Part shown: in pieces, positions 52,256 to 61,051 of the stretch
Layout of the letters: the number at the start of each line of letters is the position of its first letter
Numbering within the stretch: position 1 is the first letter of the stretch
Source: Mycolicibacterium austroafricanum
GTDB lineage: Bacteria; Actinomycetota; Actinomycetes; Mycobacteriales; Mycobacteriaceae
NCBI RefSeq assembly: GCF_000612725.1
Contig: NZ_HG964461.1
Location: 62,001 to 126,000, forward strand
DNA length: 64,000 nucleotides
Reading direction: 5' to 3'
Position numbers and translations under genes: made by a program
Notes under the pieces: model-generated
Databases searched by the model: none
Told to the model about the DNA's origin: nothing
Seen by the model: only the letters and a program-made list of their open reading frames with translations

Positions 52256-53383
52256 TCAGAACAGGGGAAGGCCGGTGACGGCCTTGCCGTAGAAGTCGTA
52301 GAGCACGTCGGCGGTGGGGGCCATCACCGCGCCCGCCCGCGCGTCCCTGAAGTTCCGCTCGATGGGCAGGTGCTTGGAGAAGGCAGCGCCACCACACACC
52401 CGCATGGCGGACTCGGTGATGGTCAGCGCGGCGTCGTTGGCGGACGCCTTGATACCGAGCACATGGTTGAGCGTCTCCTCGTCGGGAGCACTGACACTGG
52501 CGGCGGCACTGCGCAGGTAGGCCCGTTGAGCCGCGAGAGTCGTTCCCATTTTCGCGATCTGCGCGCGAATCGTCGGCAGGGCCGACAACGCCTCGTCGCG
52601 ATGTTCCAGCCGGGCACCGCTGACGTGCGCGATGGTTGCGACGTACGCGGAGCCGGCGAGCCCCAGTGACACGGCGGCATTGCCGAGGTTGAACCACGGC
52701 AGGACCGTCTCCATCAGAAGCCCGAATCCGGCGGCCTGTGCCCCCAGTCGGGACACAACTGGGATCGTCGCATCGACAGTCATCGGCGAGGAGGCGTTGC
52801 CGCGCAGACCCATGCCGGCGAACGGCGCCACGACGGAGAGGCCTTCCCCAGACCTGGGGAGCGCGTAGAGATCCACCTCGCCGGCGACTCCGGAGGTGGA
52901 TCCGGCGGACACGATGTAGATGTCGGCGTAACCCGCTGAGGTCACCCAGCTCTTGTCGGCCCGCAGCTTCACCGTGTCACCGTCGTCGGACAACGCGGCC
53001 GTGGACACCGGCGCCCAGAAGTGCGAACGTGAGCCCTTCTCGCTGAACGCCAACGTGCCCAGTGCATTCCCGGAAGCCATGGCGGACAACATCTCCGGCA
53101 TGCCCGGCGGCGGCGCCGCGGCGACGGTGACCGCCGCGGCGGTGTGCATCAGGTAGACCATCGCGGTCGACCCACACGCGGCAGCCAACCCGCCGACGAC
53201 GTCCACGAACTGCTGCGGGCCTGCGCCAAGGCCGCCGGCCTCCTCGGGCACGACCAGACCCAGCAAACCGCTGCCACGCAGCGCGTCCACCGCTGCCGCG
53301 GGGTAGGCACCCTCGGCGTCGACCTGATCGGCGCTCGCGGCGGCGACAGAGATGACGTGATTCAACGCCTCCGTCGAATACAT
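52256..53383 (-). CDS. Acyl-CoA dehydrogenase/DszC-like flavoprotein
   Basis: A 375-residue flavoprotein of the ACAD/DszC superfamily: LVVPEEAGGLGAGPQQFVDV, ALGTLAFSEKGSRSHFWAPV (substrate/FAD contact), and KSWVTSAGYADIY (FAD/beta-domain). C-terminal RNFRDARAGAVMAPTADVL matches the helix of this subgroup. The glutamate base of acyl-CoA dehydrogenases is not evident. Members can be dehydrogenases or two-component monooxygenases. The start is the ATG at 53383; 12 bp upstream of the PhnD-like gene. No reductase is adjacent. Confidence 0.78.
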   Translation of the reverse strand: MYSTEALNHVISVAAASADQVDAEGAYPAAAVDALRGSGLLGLVVPEEAGGLGAGPQQFVDVVGGLAAACGSTAMVYLMHTAAAVTVAAAPPPGMPEMLSAMASGNALGTLAFSEKGSRSHFWAPVSTAALSDDGDTVKLRADKSWVTSAGYADIYIVSAGSTSGVAGEVDLYALPRSGEGLSVVAPFAGMGLRGNASSPMTVDATIPVVSRLGAQAAGFGLLMETVLPWFNLGNAAVSLGLAGSAYVATIAHVSGARLEHRDEALSALPTIRAQIAKMGTTLAAQRAYLRSAAASVSAPDEETLNHVLGIKASANDAALTITESAMRVCGGAAFSKHLPIERNFRDARAGAVMAPTADVLYDFYGKAVTGLPLF

Positions 53384-53386
53384 GGC

Positions 53387-54298
53387 TCAAGACGATACGC
53401 GAAGAGGGCGCGCCCCGACGGCGATTACCGCGGCGCACACGAAAACCGCGGCAGTACTTGGATTTCCGCCTAGCCAGACCTCCCCGCGGCCGAGTTGCAC
53501 GTAGATGGACAGCGCCGCCAACGCAGCGATTGCCGCCGAAGTCACAGCGAGTGCCCGGATGCGCACGGCGGCTGCGGCAAGCATCAGGCCCGCCACGATC
53601 AGCAGCACCAGCGCGGCAAGCATGTTGTAGTCGCCGAGAAACAACTGCAGCGGCGGATACCCGACGCCGCTGCCGCGCGGCGCCACGAACGGGTCACCGA
53701 GTGACTTGACGGCTGCGACGATCGCGACGAGCGCCAGGAGCAGCCCCCATCCGCCGAGCAGCCGTCTGGCGATCGGCGCGGGTTCTCCGTCTCTGCGGGC
53801 GGCCCGGATCGCGTCCACCGCTGCGTACTGCGCACTCGGCGCGAGCAACAGCACCAGGTGGATGCCGAGCATCATCGCGTACGCCCACGGCCATTCGTTG
53901 GGCGCCTGCGCCACCGACATCCCGATTGCCAGGGACTGGCCGATGCCGATCAACGCGGCCAACCGAACAGCGGTTCCGGTGAGCAACAGCACCGGCAGCA
54001 GTGTCTCCACCACGAGGACCAACCACCCGAACGGCGTGAAGTTCGGCAGCACAACGTGTTCGACCAGCCAGCTGTACGGCGGGAACACCGGGTGATCCAC
54101 CGCCAGATGCGTCCAGAACCAGAGGCCGGTGCGGCGCGCTTCACCGAAGTCGGGCGGCACCTTCCACCACACGTGCGCCAACCACAACAACCCCGCCACG
54201 ATCCGCAGCACCGTAAGGCTGATGCCGCCCGCCCTCGCCGGTGCGGGCGCCGGCGAGAGGACAAGGTCGATGGCCCTGCGCGGGCTCGCCGTAGTCAT
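53387..54298 (-). CDS. DoxX/DoxD-like membrane protein
   Basis: A 303-residue integral membrane protein with about seven to eight segments. It has a DoxX-type opening LRIVAGLLWLAHVWWKVPPD and the middle region LLPVLLLTGTAVRLAALIGI. DoxD is a thiosulfate:quinone oxidoreductase subunit; other DoxX members are poorly known. ATG at 54298 chosen; the longer frame lacks homology. First gene of the four-gene operon, three bases before the ACAD start, so the whole set is one transcript. Confidence 0.65.
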   Translation of the reverse strand: MTTASPRRAIDLVLSPAPAPARAGGISLTVLRIVAGLLWLAHVWWKVPPDFGEARRTGLWFWTHLAVDHPVFPPYSWLVEHVVLPNFTPFGWLVLVVETLLPVLLLTGTAVRLAALIGIGQSLAIGMSVAQAPNEWPWAYAMMLGIHLVLLLAPSAQYAAVDAIRAARRDGEPAPIARRLLGGWGLLLALVAIVAAVKSLGDPFVAPRGSGVGYPPLQLFLGDYNMLAALVLLIVAGLMLAAAAVRIRALAVTSAAIAALAALSIYVQLGRGEVWLGGNPSTAAVFVCAAVIAVGARPLRVSS

Positions 54299-54396
54299 GA
54301 GATCAGTCTCACCTCCATCGACGGCCCGCACCCGGGTTTCGGCATTGATACCCCGGGTGACCACTGAACCGGACAAGCGGTGCCGCCGAGCGCCAG

Positions 54397-54416
54397 ACTG
54401 TCAGCGCGATGACAGT
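54397..54416. promoter_or_regulatory. Operator-like palindrome upstream of the DoxX-like operon
   Basis: ACTGTCA-GCGCGA-TGACAGT is a perfect 7-6-7 inverted repeat about 100 bp before the operon start. A second inverted repeat (CACCCGGG/CCCGGGTG at 54329-54336 and 54352-54359) lies closer. The binding protein is unknown. Confidence 0.4.
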
Positions 54417-54475
54417 GTCGGCGCCGTGTCGTCGGGCTTCTGTGCCGACGGCGCGGTGCGGCGACAGGAACGAGG

Positions 54476-54943
54476 TCAACGTGCGCCACGCTCCTCCTGC
54501 GCATCAGCACCTACGGCCAATTCCGCTGCCAGAGTGTCCAGTTGCTGCGCGGTTCCGTGTTCCCGCCACTCGGGCTGCTCCTGGCCGGGTAGGTAGATTC
54601 CGTGCTCGGTCAGCACCACCCGGGTGTCGGCATCTTCTGCCCGGAACTCGACGCTGGTGACCGATACCGTCGACAGTCGGTCCTCGGCGCGCAGCGTCGA
54701 CGTGGTGAGAATTCGTTCATTGAGCACGATTTCGGCGTAGCGCGCCTCATAGGTGAGAGCACGTCCCTCTCCATCGAAACCCTTGACCGTCTCGAAGCCG
54801 CCGACCACGAAGTTCTGAGAGTGATCGGCCCCTTGGGCCATCCAGCGTCGCCGCGCTTCCGGATTCGCCCAGGCCTGAAAGACCCGCTCGACCGAGGCGG
54901 GGAAGCGACGTTCCAACGTGAAAGTCGAGTGCGTTATCTCCAT
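54476..54943 (-). CDS. SRPBCC (AHSA1/START-like) domain protein
   Basis: A 155-residue protein of the SRPBCC superfamily, of the AHSA1-like group: FTLERRFPASVERVFQAWANPE at the start and HGIYLPGQEQPEWREHGTAQ near the end. Such proteins bind hydrophobic ligands; the co-occurrence with an ArsR gene is very common (ArsR/SRPBCC operons). Start ATG at 54943 with GAAGGGAA before it. It lies two bases after the ArsR stop (TGATCATG). Confidence 0.8.
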   Translation of the reverse strand: MEITHSTFTLERRFPASVERVFQAWANPEARRRWMAQGADHSQNFVVGGFETVKGFDGEGRALTYEARYAEIVLNERILTTSTLRAEDRLSTVSVTSVEFRAEDADTRVVLTEHGIYLPGQEQPEWREHGTAQQLDTLAAELAVGADAQEERGAR

Positions 54944-54945
54944 GA

Positions 54946-55275
54946 TCAGTTTCCCTTCAGATAGTCGTCGAGTTGATCGAGCTGCCGTTCCCAATCCGTG
55001 CGCTGACGGCCGAGCCACTGCTCGGCTTCCCGCAGCGCCTCGGGTTGGATCCGGCAGCTGCGCACTCGGCCGACCTTCTCGGTGACGATCACGCCGGCTG
55101 CCTCCAGCACCTGCAGATGCTGCATCACCGCAGGCAACGACATCGTCAGCGGCTCGGCCAGCGCCTTCACCGTCGCCGGCCGGCGCACCAGCCGCTCGAC
55201 GATCGCCCGCCGGGTCGGATCGGCGAGCGCCTGGAACACGCGGCCGATTCCGTCGGACCCGGATTGGTTAGGCAT
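54946..55275 (-). CDS. ArsR-family winged-helix regulator
   Basis: A 109-residue metal-independent ArsR-like regulator: RVFQALADPTRRAIVERLVR, then LTMSLPAVMQHLQVLEAAGV (recognition helix, residues about 40-60). No Cys or His metal motif, so it probably senses something else or is redox-regulated. The ATG at 55275 is preceded by AAGTACATG-type sequence without a strong ribosome-binding site. First gene of a pair with the SRPBCC protein. Confidence 0.85.
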   Translation of the reverse strand: MPNQSGSDGIGRVFQALADPTRRAIVERLVRRPATVKALAEPLTMSLPAVMQHLQVLEAAGVIVTEKVGRVRSCRIQPEALREAEQWLGRQRTDWERQLDQLDDYLKGN

Positions 55276-55385
55276 GTACTTAACTATTGCGATCGGTCCG
55301 TGGAAAGTCAAGTAACTGGTTAACCATGTAAACGCGCGACGTAGACAGGCCAGATCCCCGGCCCCGGTCCGGCCAGAAATCTGGG

Positions 55386-56429
55386 ATGGCTGTCCGTCGC
55401 CCGGCGAGCGACGCTGGCGGTATGGACTTGCGGGGCAGAACGCATCTGGATCCGGCCGGACCCTACAAGCGGGATCCGCCGGCGCCGCACGCGCTCACCG
55501 AGCGCTGCACCTCGACCGCTGACCTGATTGTCTTATGCCACTTCGGAGTGCCACGAGTGGATCGCGGCAGTTGGTCGCTGCGCATCGAGGGGCTGGTACA
55601 CCACCCCACCACGTTGACGTTCGACGAGCTGCTGCGCTACCCGCGCACCGAAATCACGGCGGTCCACCAGTGCAGCGGCAGCCCGTTCGACCCCGCGGTG
55701 CCGACACGCAGGGTCGGCACCGCGACCTGGGCGGGCGCCCGACTGGCCGATGTGCTGGCCGACTGCCGACCCATGCCGCAGGCGCGGTACATCTGGTCCT
55801 ATGGCGCCGACGGCGGCACTTTCGCCGGCGCCGCGGTCGATTCCTACTGCAAGGACCTTCCGCTGTCACGGGTCGATGCCGATGTGCTGCTGTGCTACGA
55901 AGTCAACGGCGAGGATCTTCCCGCCGAACACGGCTTCCCTGTGCGACTCCTGATACCGGGCTTCTACGGCACCAACAGCGTCAAATGGCTGACCACCATC
56001 ACACTCGCGGATCGGCGCGCGCCCGGACCGTTCACCGCGCAGTGGTATCAGGACCCACCGGCAGCGGGCTCGGAAGACCCTCGCCCGGTGTGGTCGCTCG
56101 CCCCGGAATCCTTGATTGTGGCCCCCGCCGCCGGGCAATCGCTGCATCGAGACGCCGAAGTCGCGATCTGGGGGTGGGCGTGGGCCGATGGTGGGGTATC
56201 CCAGGTGGACGTGGGCATCGGCGGATCGTGGCATGCCGCCGAGGTCGAAGGTTGCCGGGGTTGGCAGTGGCAACGGTTCAGCACCGCCTGGACCCCCTCT
56301 CAACCCGGCACGGTGGAGGTGGCGGCACGTGCCACCTCGTCACTCGGGCAGGTGCAGCCGACCTCCGGACACCGCAATGCCGTCCACAGCGTGCTGGTCG
56401 ACGTTCGAGATGAGGAGCCATGGACCTGA
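55386..56429 (+). CDS. Sulfite-oxidase-like molybdopterin oxidoreductase
   Basis: A 347-residue protein with a SUOX-type Mo-pterin domain (residues about 50-215): VHQCSGSPFDP carries the putative molybdenum Cys (residue about 97), and LLIPGFYGTNSVKWLTTITL is the classic GxYGxxSVKW motif. A C-terminal dimerisation (Mo-co_dimer) domain follows, ending in RNAVHSVLVDV. The true substrate could be sulfite or an organic sulfoxide. No signal peptide, so cytoplasmic. The start could be 55422. Overlaps the next gene by 10 bp, so an operon. Confidence 0.8.
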   Translation: MAVRRPASDAGGMDLRGRTHLDPAGPYKRDPPAPHALTERCTSTADLIVLCHFGVPRVDRGSWSLRIEGLVHHPTTLTFDELLRYPRTEITAVHQCSGSPFDPAVPTRRVGTATWAGARLADVLADCRPMPQARYIWSYGADGGTFAGAAVDSYCKDLPLSRVDADVLLCYEVNGEDLPAEHGFPVRLLIPGFYGTNSVKWLTTITLADRRAPGPFTAQWYQDPPAAGSEDPRPVWSLAPESLIVAPAAGQSLHRDAEVAIWGWAWADGGVSQVDVGIGGSWHAAEVEGCRGWQWQRFSTAWTPSQPGTVEVAARATSSLGQVQPTSGHRNAVHSVLVDVRDEEPWT

Positions 56430-57661
56430 GTCGGATACAAGCTCTCGGTGACCGTGACCGGACACTCGCCGCGCTGCTCGATATCGTCGGCGACAGCCAC
56501 GTCGTGGCGATCGGTGAGGGCGCCCATTTCGTCGCCGAGTACTGGCAGTGCCGACGCCACCTCGTCGAGTTGCTCCATCGGCACGCGGGTTTTCAGGTGG
56601 TGGCAATGGAATTCGGTGTCGGGGAAGCGTTACAGCTGACCAGCTGGCTCAGCGGCGACGCCGGGGACGACGGAGACGCCGACCTGTCGTCGATCAGTCC
56701 GGCCGCCGTCGAGTGGGGCGCCGGCGACACCATGGTGTGGCTGCGTCATTTCAACGCCGCGGCGGCGGCCCGGGGGGTACCCCCGCTACGTTTCGCCGGG
56801 ATCGACCTGCCCAGTGCCGGAGGGGCGTTCACGCCGGCCCTGACACCGCTCGAAACGTATCTACACGACTGTGATCCGGAACTGGTGTCGACGCTGGACG
56901 ACGTGCGGGCGATCACCGGCGTCGTCGAGGGCGGCTCCGGGGTGAGCGCTGCCCGGCGCTGGTCGGAGCTCGACCAATCCACCCGCGACGCGGCGATTGC
57001 CGGGCTGGCCCGCATCGTGCTGCGCATGACCGCGCTGCGACAACGGTACGAAACCCGCGATGCCGGGCGCGACCACCGCACCGCGCTGTTGCTCGGGCAC
57101 TCCGCGCTGGCCACGGCGTATATGCTGCAGGCCACTGCCGAAGCCGTCGCCGGTGACGGCATGCCGCTCGACTCCAGTGTGAGAGAACGCTTCCTGGCGG
57201 ACGCCGTGCTGGCGCTGCGGGAAACCGGCGACGACAAGGTGGTGGTACTGGCCCACAACAACCACGTGCAGAAAACCCCGGTGGTATTCGCGGGCACCAC
57301 CTACACCCTGCCGATGGGGTCATACCTGGCGGGCACCCTGGGCGACGACTACCGCGTCATCGCGCAGACCACCACCGACGACCACGTTCCCGACATGGTG
57401 CTCGACCCCGCCGGCAGCGTCGGGTTTCGCGTGATCGACGCGCAGCTGCCGGAGCCGGCCGCGGGAACATTCGAGCATGCGCTCCTCACCGCCGCGGCGG
57501 CGCAGCAGCCGACGTTGACCGACGTCCGCCCCTGCCCGAAATACGCTCCGACACAAGGGATTAGATCACAGTCAGCGGTGGTCGACACTGACGTCAGTGC
57601 CGCGTTCGACGCAGTGGTCAATCACCCGCGGGTTACTCGCCAACCCGACGTGCACTTCTGA
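56420..57661 (+). CDS. Erythromycin esterase-family protein
   Basis: A 413-residue protein of the Ere-like esterase superfamily: VVAIGEGAHFVAEYWQCRRH at the start with GEGAH near residue 33, RFAGIDLPSAGG in the middle and VVVLAHNNHVQKTPV (residues about 273-287) where HNNH is conserved. Ere enzymes open macrolide lactones, but this family also includes many without such activity (succinoglycan-like). Start ATG at 56420 overlaps the SUOX-like stop by 10 bp. No resistance role can be claimed from sequence. Confidence 0.78.
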   Translation: MDLSRIQALGDRDRTLAALLDIVGDSHVVAIGEGAHFVAEYWQCRRHLVELLHRHAGFQVVAMEFGVGEALQLTSWLSGDAGDDGDADLSSISPAAVEWGAGDTMVWLRHFNAAAAARGVPPLRFAGIDLPSAGGAFTPALTPLETYLHDCDPELVSTLDDVRAITGVVEGGSGVSAARRWSELDQSTRDAAIAGLARIVLRMTALRQRYETRDAGRDHRTALLLGHSALATAYMLQATAEAVAGDGMPLDSSVRERFLADAVLALRETGDDKVVVLAHNNHVQKTPVVFAGTTYTLPMGSYLAGTLGDDYRVIAQTTTDDHVPDMVLDPAGSVGFRVIDAQLPEPAAGTFEHALLTAAAAQQPTLTDVRPCPKYAPTQGIRSQSAVVDTDVSAAFDAVVNHPRVTRQPDVHF

Positions 57662-57672
57662 GCGAGGCCAGC

Positions 57673-59277
57673 GTGACTGATTTCGACTACATCATTGTGG
57701 GGGCCGGTTCGGCAGGCTGCGTCCTGGCCCACCGGCTTTCCGAAGACCCCCGCGTCAACGTTCTTCTCATCGAGGCCGGCGGAAGAGACCGCGGCCCGAT
57801 GATCCGGATACCGAAAGGCGTCGGCAAGATCCTGGGCGACCCGAAACTCACCTGGCATTTTCCGGTCCGGCCCATCGGCCCCTCCCAGATCGTCGAGCAA
57901 TGGGTGCGGGGAAAAACCCTGGGCGGTTCGAGTTCGGTCAATGGAATGGTCTACAACAGGGGCAGTGCTCCCGACTACGACGCGTTGGCAGCGCTGGGAA
58001 ACCCGGCCTGGGGCTGGGACCACATCCTTCCGGCGTTCCGCGCCATCGAGAACCACGAACTCGGCCCGGATCCGACGCGGGGAACCGGAGGGCCTCTTGA
58101 GATCTCGATCGATGCCCACCTACCCCGGATCTGCCACGACGTCATCGCGGCCGGCGAAAAGTTGGGTTGGTCGGCGACTGACGACGTCAACGGCAGCGAC
58201 GCCGCACGGATCGGCCCCGCGCCCCGAACCATCAGGAACGGCCAGCGCGTCAGCGCTGCGCGCGCGTTCCTCCATCCGGTTGCTCACCGCCCGAACCTCA
58301 CGATCGCGACCGACACCACCGTCAATCGAATTCTGTTCAAGGCAGACAAAGCGATCGGCGTGCAGGCGACCACTTCCAAGGGCGGCGCAGCCGTCTGCAC
58401 CGCCGGTCGCGAAGTCCTTCTTTCCCTGGGCAGCATCTCGACACCGAGACTGCTTCAGCTGTCAGGCATCGGCGATCGTTCGCTGCTCCGCGGCTTGGGT
58501 ATCGACACCCTCGCGGACAGTCCCAACGTCGGCCGCCGCATGCGAGAACATCGCTGTTTTGCCCTACAGTTCCGACTCGACCGGCCCGTCGGCTACAACC
58601 GACAGCTCAGCACGCCGCTTCGTCAAGCATTCACTGCCGCACGCTATTTGGCGACCCGCCGCGGTCCGCTCGCCGGGGCGGCCTTCGACGTCATCGGCTT
58701 CTTCAAGACGTCACCGGAACTTGAGCGGCCGGACGCCCAGATTCTGATGGCGCCCTTCTCACTGGCGCCATACGAGCAGGGCAAAGAAGCGACCGTCGAA
58801 CGCGACCCGGGAATTCAGGCGATCGGATACCTCCTTCGCCCCGACAGCGAAGGCTCGGTGGCCATCACCTCGTCCGATCCGGAAGCACCCCTGGACATCG
58901 ACCCCGGTTTTCTCATCACCACGCACGACCGCGAGAACGGCGCAGCTCTTTTCCGCACCATGCGCCGGCTGTTCAGCCAGTCCCCCGTCGCCGACCACCT
59001 TGTCGCCGAAACCCGCCCCGGCGCCGACGTTTCCAGCGACCAGGCGATCATCGATTCCGCGCTCACACAGGGCTACTGCGGTTACCACGCCATCGGAACG
59101 TGCGCGATGGGACCGGAAGACGACGACGTGGTGGATTCCGCACTCCGCGTGCGCGGAGTCCGCAATCTCCGGATCATGGATTGCTCGGTGATGCCGACGA
59201 TGGTCTCGGGAAATCTCAACGGACCCGTGATGGCGATGGCGTGGCGCGCATCCGACCTCATCCTCTCGGGCGGGTAG
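57673..59277 (+). CDS. GMC family oxidoreductase (choline/alcohol dehydrogenase-like)
   Basis: A 534-residue FAD enzyme oxidising alcohols: FAD motif YIIVGAGSAGCVLAHRLSE (residues about 6-24), GMC signature GGSSSVNGMVYNRG, second signature GSISTPRLLQLSGIG (residues about 255-270), and C-terminal CGYHAIGTCAMG with the catalytic His plus GNLNGPVMAMA with Asn. Substrate unknown; the AlkJ/BetA group is nearest. GTG start with GAGGCCAGC. It is 11 bp after the Ere-like gene and likely in one transcript with it. Confidence 0.88.
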   Translation: MTDFDYIIVGAGSAGCVLAHRLSEDPRVNVLLIEAGGRDRGPMIRIPKGVGKILGDPKLTWHFPVRPIGPSQIVEQWVRGKTLGGSSSVNGMVYNRGSAPDYDALAALGNPAWGWDHILPAFRAIENHELGPDPTRGTGGPLEISIDAHLPRICHDVIAAGEKLGWSATDDVNGSDAARIGPAPRTIRNGQRVSAARAFLHPVAHRPNLTIATDTTVNRILFKADKAIGVQATTSKGGAAVCTAGREVLLSLGSISTPRLLQLSGIGDRSLLRGLGIDTLADSPNVGRRMREHRCFALQFRLDRPVGYNRQLSTPLRQAFTAARYLATRRGPLAGAAFDVIGFFKTSPELERPDAQILMAPFSLAPYEQGKEATVERDPGIQAIGYLLRPDSEGSVAITSSDPEAPLDIDPGFLITTHDRENGAALFRTMRRLFSQSPVADHLVAETRPGADVSSDQAIIDSALTQGYCGYHAIGTCAMGPEDDDVVDSALRVRGVRNLRIMDCSVMPTMVSGNLNGPVMAMAWRASDLILSGG

Positions 59278-59399
59278 CCGCGCGAAGTCCTCTCGGGCGG
59301 CCAGCCTCGCGACCCAGCGGGCTCTCCCGGCGCGGTGGCGAAGTACCGAGTACGACAAATCGGGTGCCGTCCGGCCGGGGTCTCACTACCGTCGAGAGG

Positions 59400-60902
59400 A
59401 TGACGGTGCCGGGCTCGCGCGTCGCGCGGCTCTGCGCCGCCGGAAGTCTCCTGCTCACCCTCGCTACCGCCCCGTCGTGCGGGCAGCCTGGGCATCCGAC
59501 GGACCCACCACCACCGAATACGGGCACGCCGACTGCGACTGCGACTGCGACTGCGACGGAGGTTGATCCCGTAGCGGATTTCGCAGCCGTCTCCCAACTG
59601 ATGCACGATGCGATCGCCGCACATCGGCTGCCGGGCGCGGTGGTCCAGATCGGGCACGCCGGAAAGATCGTCTTCCGTCAGGCGTTCGGCTCGCGCAAGC
59701 TCGCCGGCGAACCCGGACTGGACGGGTCGCCCGCCCCGGCCGAACCGATGACCGAGGACACGATCTTCGACCTGGCGTCGTTGAGCAAAAGCCTCGCGAC
59801 CGCACCAGCGTTCCTGCAGCTGTACGAGCGGGGTCTGGTCCGGATCGACGAGCCGGTGCAGACCTACCTTCCCGAGTTCAACCCGGCGGGCGATCCACGC
59901 CGCGCCCAGGTGACGCTGCGCATGCTGCTCACCCACACGTCGGGGTTGGCGGGCGACCTGAGCCTGGACGGTCCGTGGGGGTTGGACAAGCCGGACAAAG
60001 CAGACGGCATTCGCCGTGCCCTCGCCGCGTGGGTGGTGTTCGATCCCGGCGAGATCTTCCACTACTCCGACATCAACTTCATCCTGGTCGGCGCGATCAT
60101 CGAGAAGCTCACCGGCGAACAGTTGGACAGCTACGTGCGGGACCGTGTCTTCGCTCCGCTCGGTATGACCGACACCCGCTACCTTCCGGCGGCGAAAACT
60201 TGTGGACCACACGAGATCCGGGGGACGACCGTCGCGCTCGGTCACTATCCACCCTGGATCGGACAGTGTCCGGCCGGGATGTGGAGTACCGCACTCCTGC
60301 CGCGCATCGCCCCGACCGCGCGCGACGGAGACACCCCGGGCCTCAACCCCGACTACGGGCACCTCCTCCGCGGAACGGTGCACGACCCGACGGCGCGTCG
60401 GATGGGCGGAGTGACCGGCAGCGCCGGGGTGTTCTCGACGGTCGGCGACGTCGGCCGGTTCGCCCAGGCGCTGCTCGATGGCCTCGCCGGCCGGCCGAGC
60501 GCATTCCCGCTGACCCGCTCCACCCTGGAGATGATGACGACTCCGCAGCAGCCCGGGCACACCCCCGGACAACTCGAGGCGGCGAACGACGCCATCCGGA
60601 CGGCCACCGAGAATGACCCCGACAGCACAGCCCGGAACTACCCGGCGGTTCCGGGACAAGATCTCCGCGGCTTCGGCTGGGACATCGATACGGCACATTC
60701 CCGGCCACGCGGCACGCTCTTCCCCGTCGGCAGCTTCGGCCACGCCGGCTTTACCGGCGTGACGCTGTGGATGGACCCGGGGTCGGACACCTACGTGGTG
60801 GTCCTGGCGAACGTGATCCATCAACCGGGCGGCCCGCCGATTGTGAACCTGAGCGGCGAGGTGGCCACTGCGACCGCGCAGGCCCTGGGCCTCTACCGGT
60901 AG
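59400..60902 (+). CDS. Class C beta-lactamase-like serine hydrolase lipoprotein
   Basis: A 500-residue member of the class C beta-lactamase/esterase family. A signal peptide with lipobox Cys27 (TAPSCG) is followed by a Thr/Ala/Pro linker with a TA repeat. The serine motif is SLSK (Ser127 to Lys130), with HYSDINF as the YxN-type motif. The usual KTG is seen as HAGFTG (HxG). Such proteins may be esterases or carboxypeptidases rather than lactamases. The ATG at 59400 follows GAGAGG. Located between the GMC gene and a hairpin. Confidence 0.82.
   Translation: MTVPGSRVARLCAAGSLLLTLATAPSCGQPGHPTDPPPPNTGTPTATATATATEVDPVADFAAVSQLMHDAIAAHRLPGAVVQIGHAGKIVFRQAFGSRKLAGEPGLDGSPAPAEPMTEDTIFDLASLSKSLATAPAFLQLYERGLVRIDEPVQTYLPEFNPAGDPRRAQVTLRMLLTHTSGLAGDLSLDGPWGLDKPDKADGIRRALAAWVVFDPGEIFHYSDINFILVGAIIEKLTGEQLDSYVRDRVFAPLGMTDTRYLPAAKTCGPHEIRGTTVALGHYPPWIGQCPAGMWSTALLPRIAPTARDGDTPGLNPDYGHLLRGTVHDPTARRMGGVTGSAGVFSTVGDVGRFAQALLDGLAGRPSAFPLTRSTLEMMTTPQQPGHTPGQLEAANDAIRTATENDPDSTARNYPAVPGQDLRGFGWDIDTAHSRPRGTLFPVGSFGHAGFTGVTLWMDPGSDTYVVVLANVIHQPGGPPIVNLSGEVATATAQALGLYR
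59531..59557 (+). repeat. Hexanucleotide GACTGC tandem repeat in the beta-lactamase-like gene
   Basis: Four and a half copies of GACTGC encode alternating Thr-Ala in the lipoprotein linker. Copy number change in units of six would keep the frame and alter linker length. Confidence 0.7.
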
Positions 60903-60909
60903 CAGCCGG

Positions 60910-60990
60910 AGTCGAGTCGCCGAAATTGCGCTGACGGCTGTGGATGTTCGCTTCCCGCGGCCGTCACCGCAGTCTCGGCGTGCTCCGACT
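60910..60990. terminator. Imperfect hairpin after the beta-lactamase-like gene
   Basis: Arms 60910-60937 and 60961-60990 pair with a few mismatches (for example AGTCG/CGACT, CGCCGA/TCGGCG and CTGACGG/CCGTCAC), separated by 23 nt. Placed just after the stop of the lipoprotein gene, it probably ends transcription. It resembles the GC-rich stem-loops often found between mycobacterial genes. Confidence 0.55.
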
Positions 60991-61051
60991 CGCTGACGCC
61001 TGAGTAAAGTCCAGTCCTGACCGGGGAGAATCTCCGTCGCAGGAGGAATAC

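Noticed and set aside
55276..55385. ArsR operator in the AT-richer stretch upstream of the ArsR gene
   Set aside because: TTAAC-like pieces occur, but no clean inverted repeat could be drawn.
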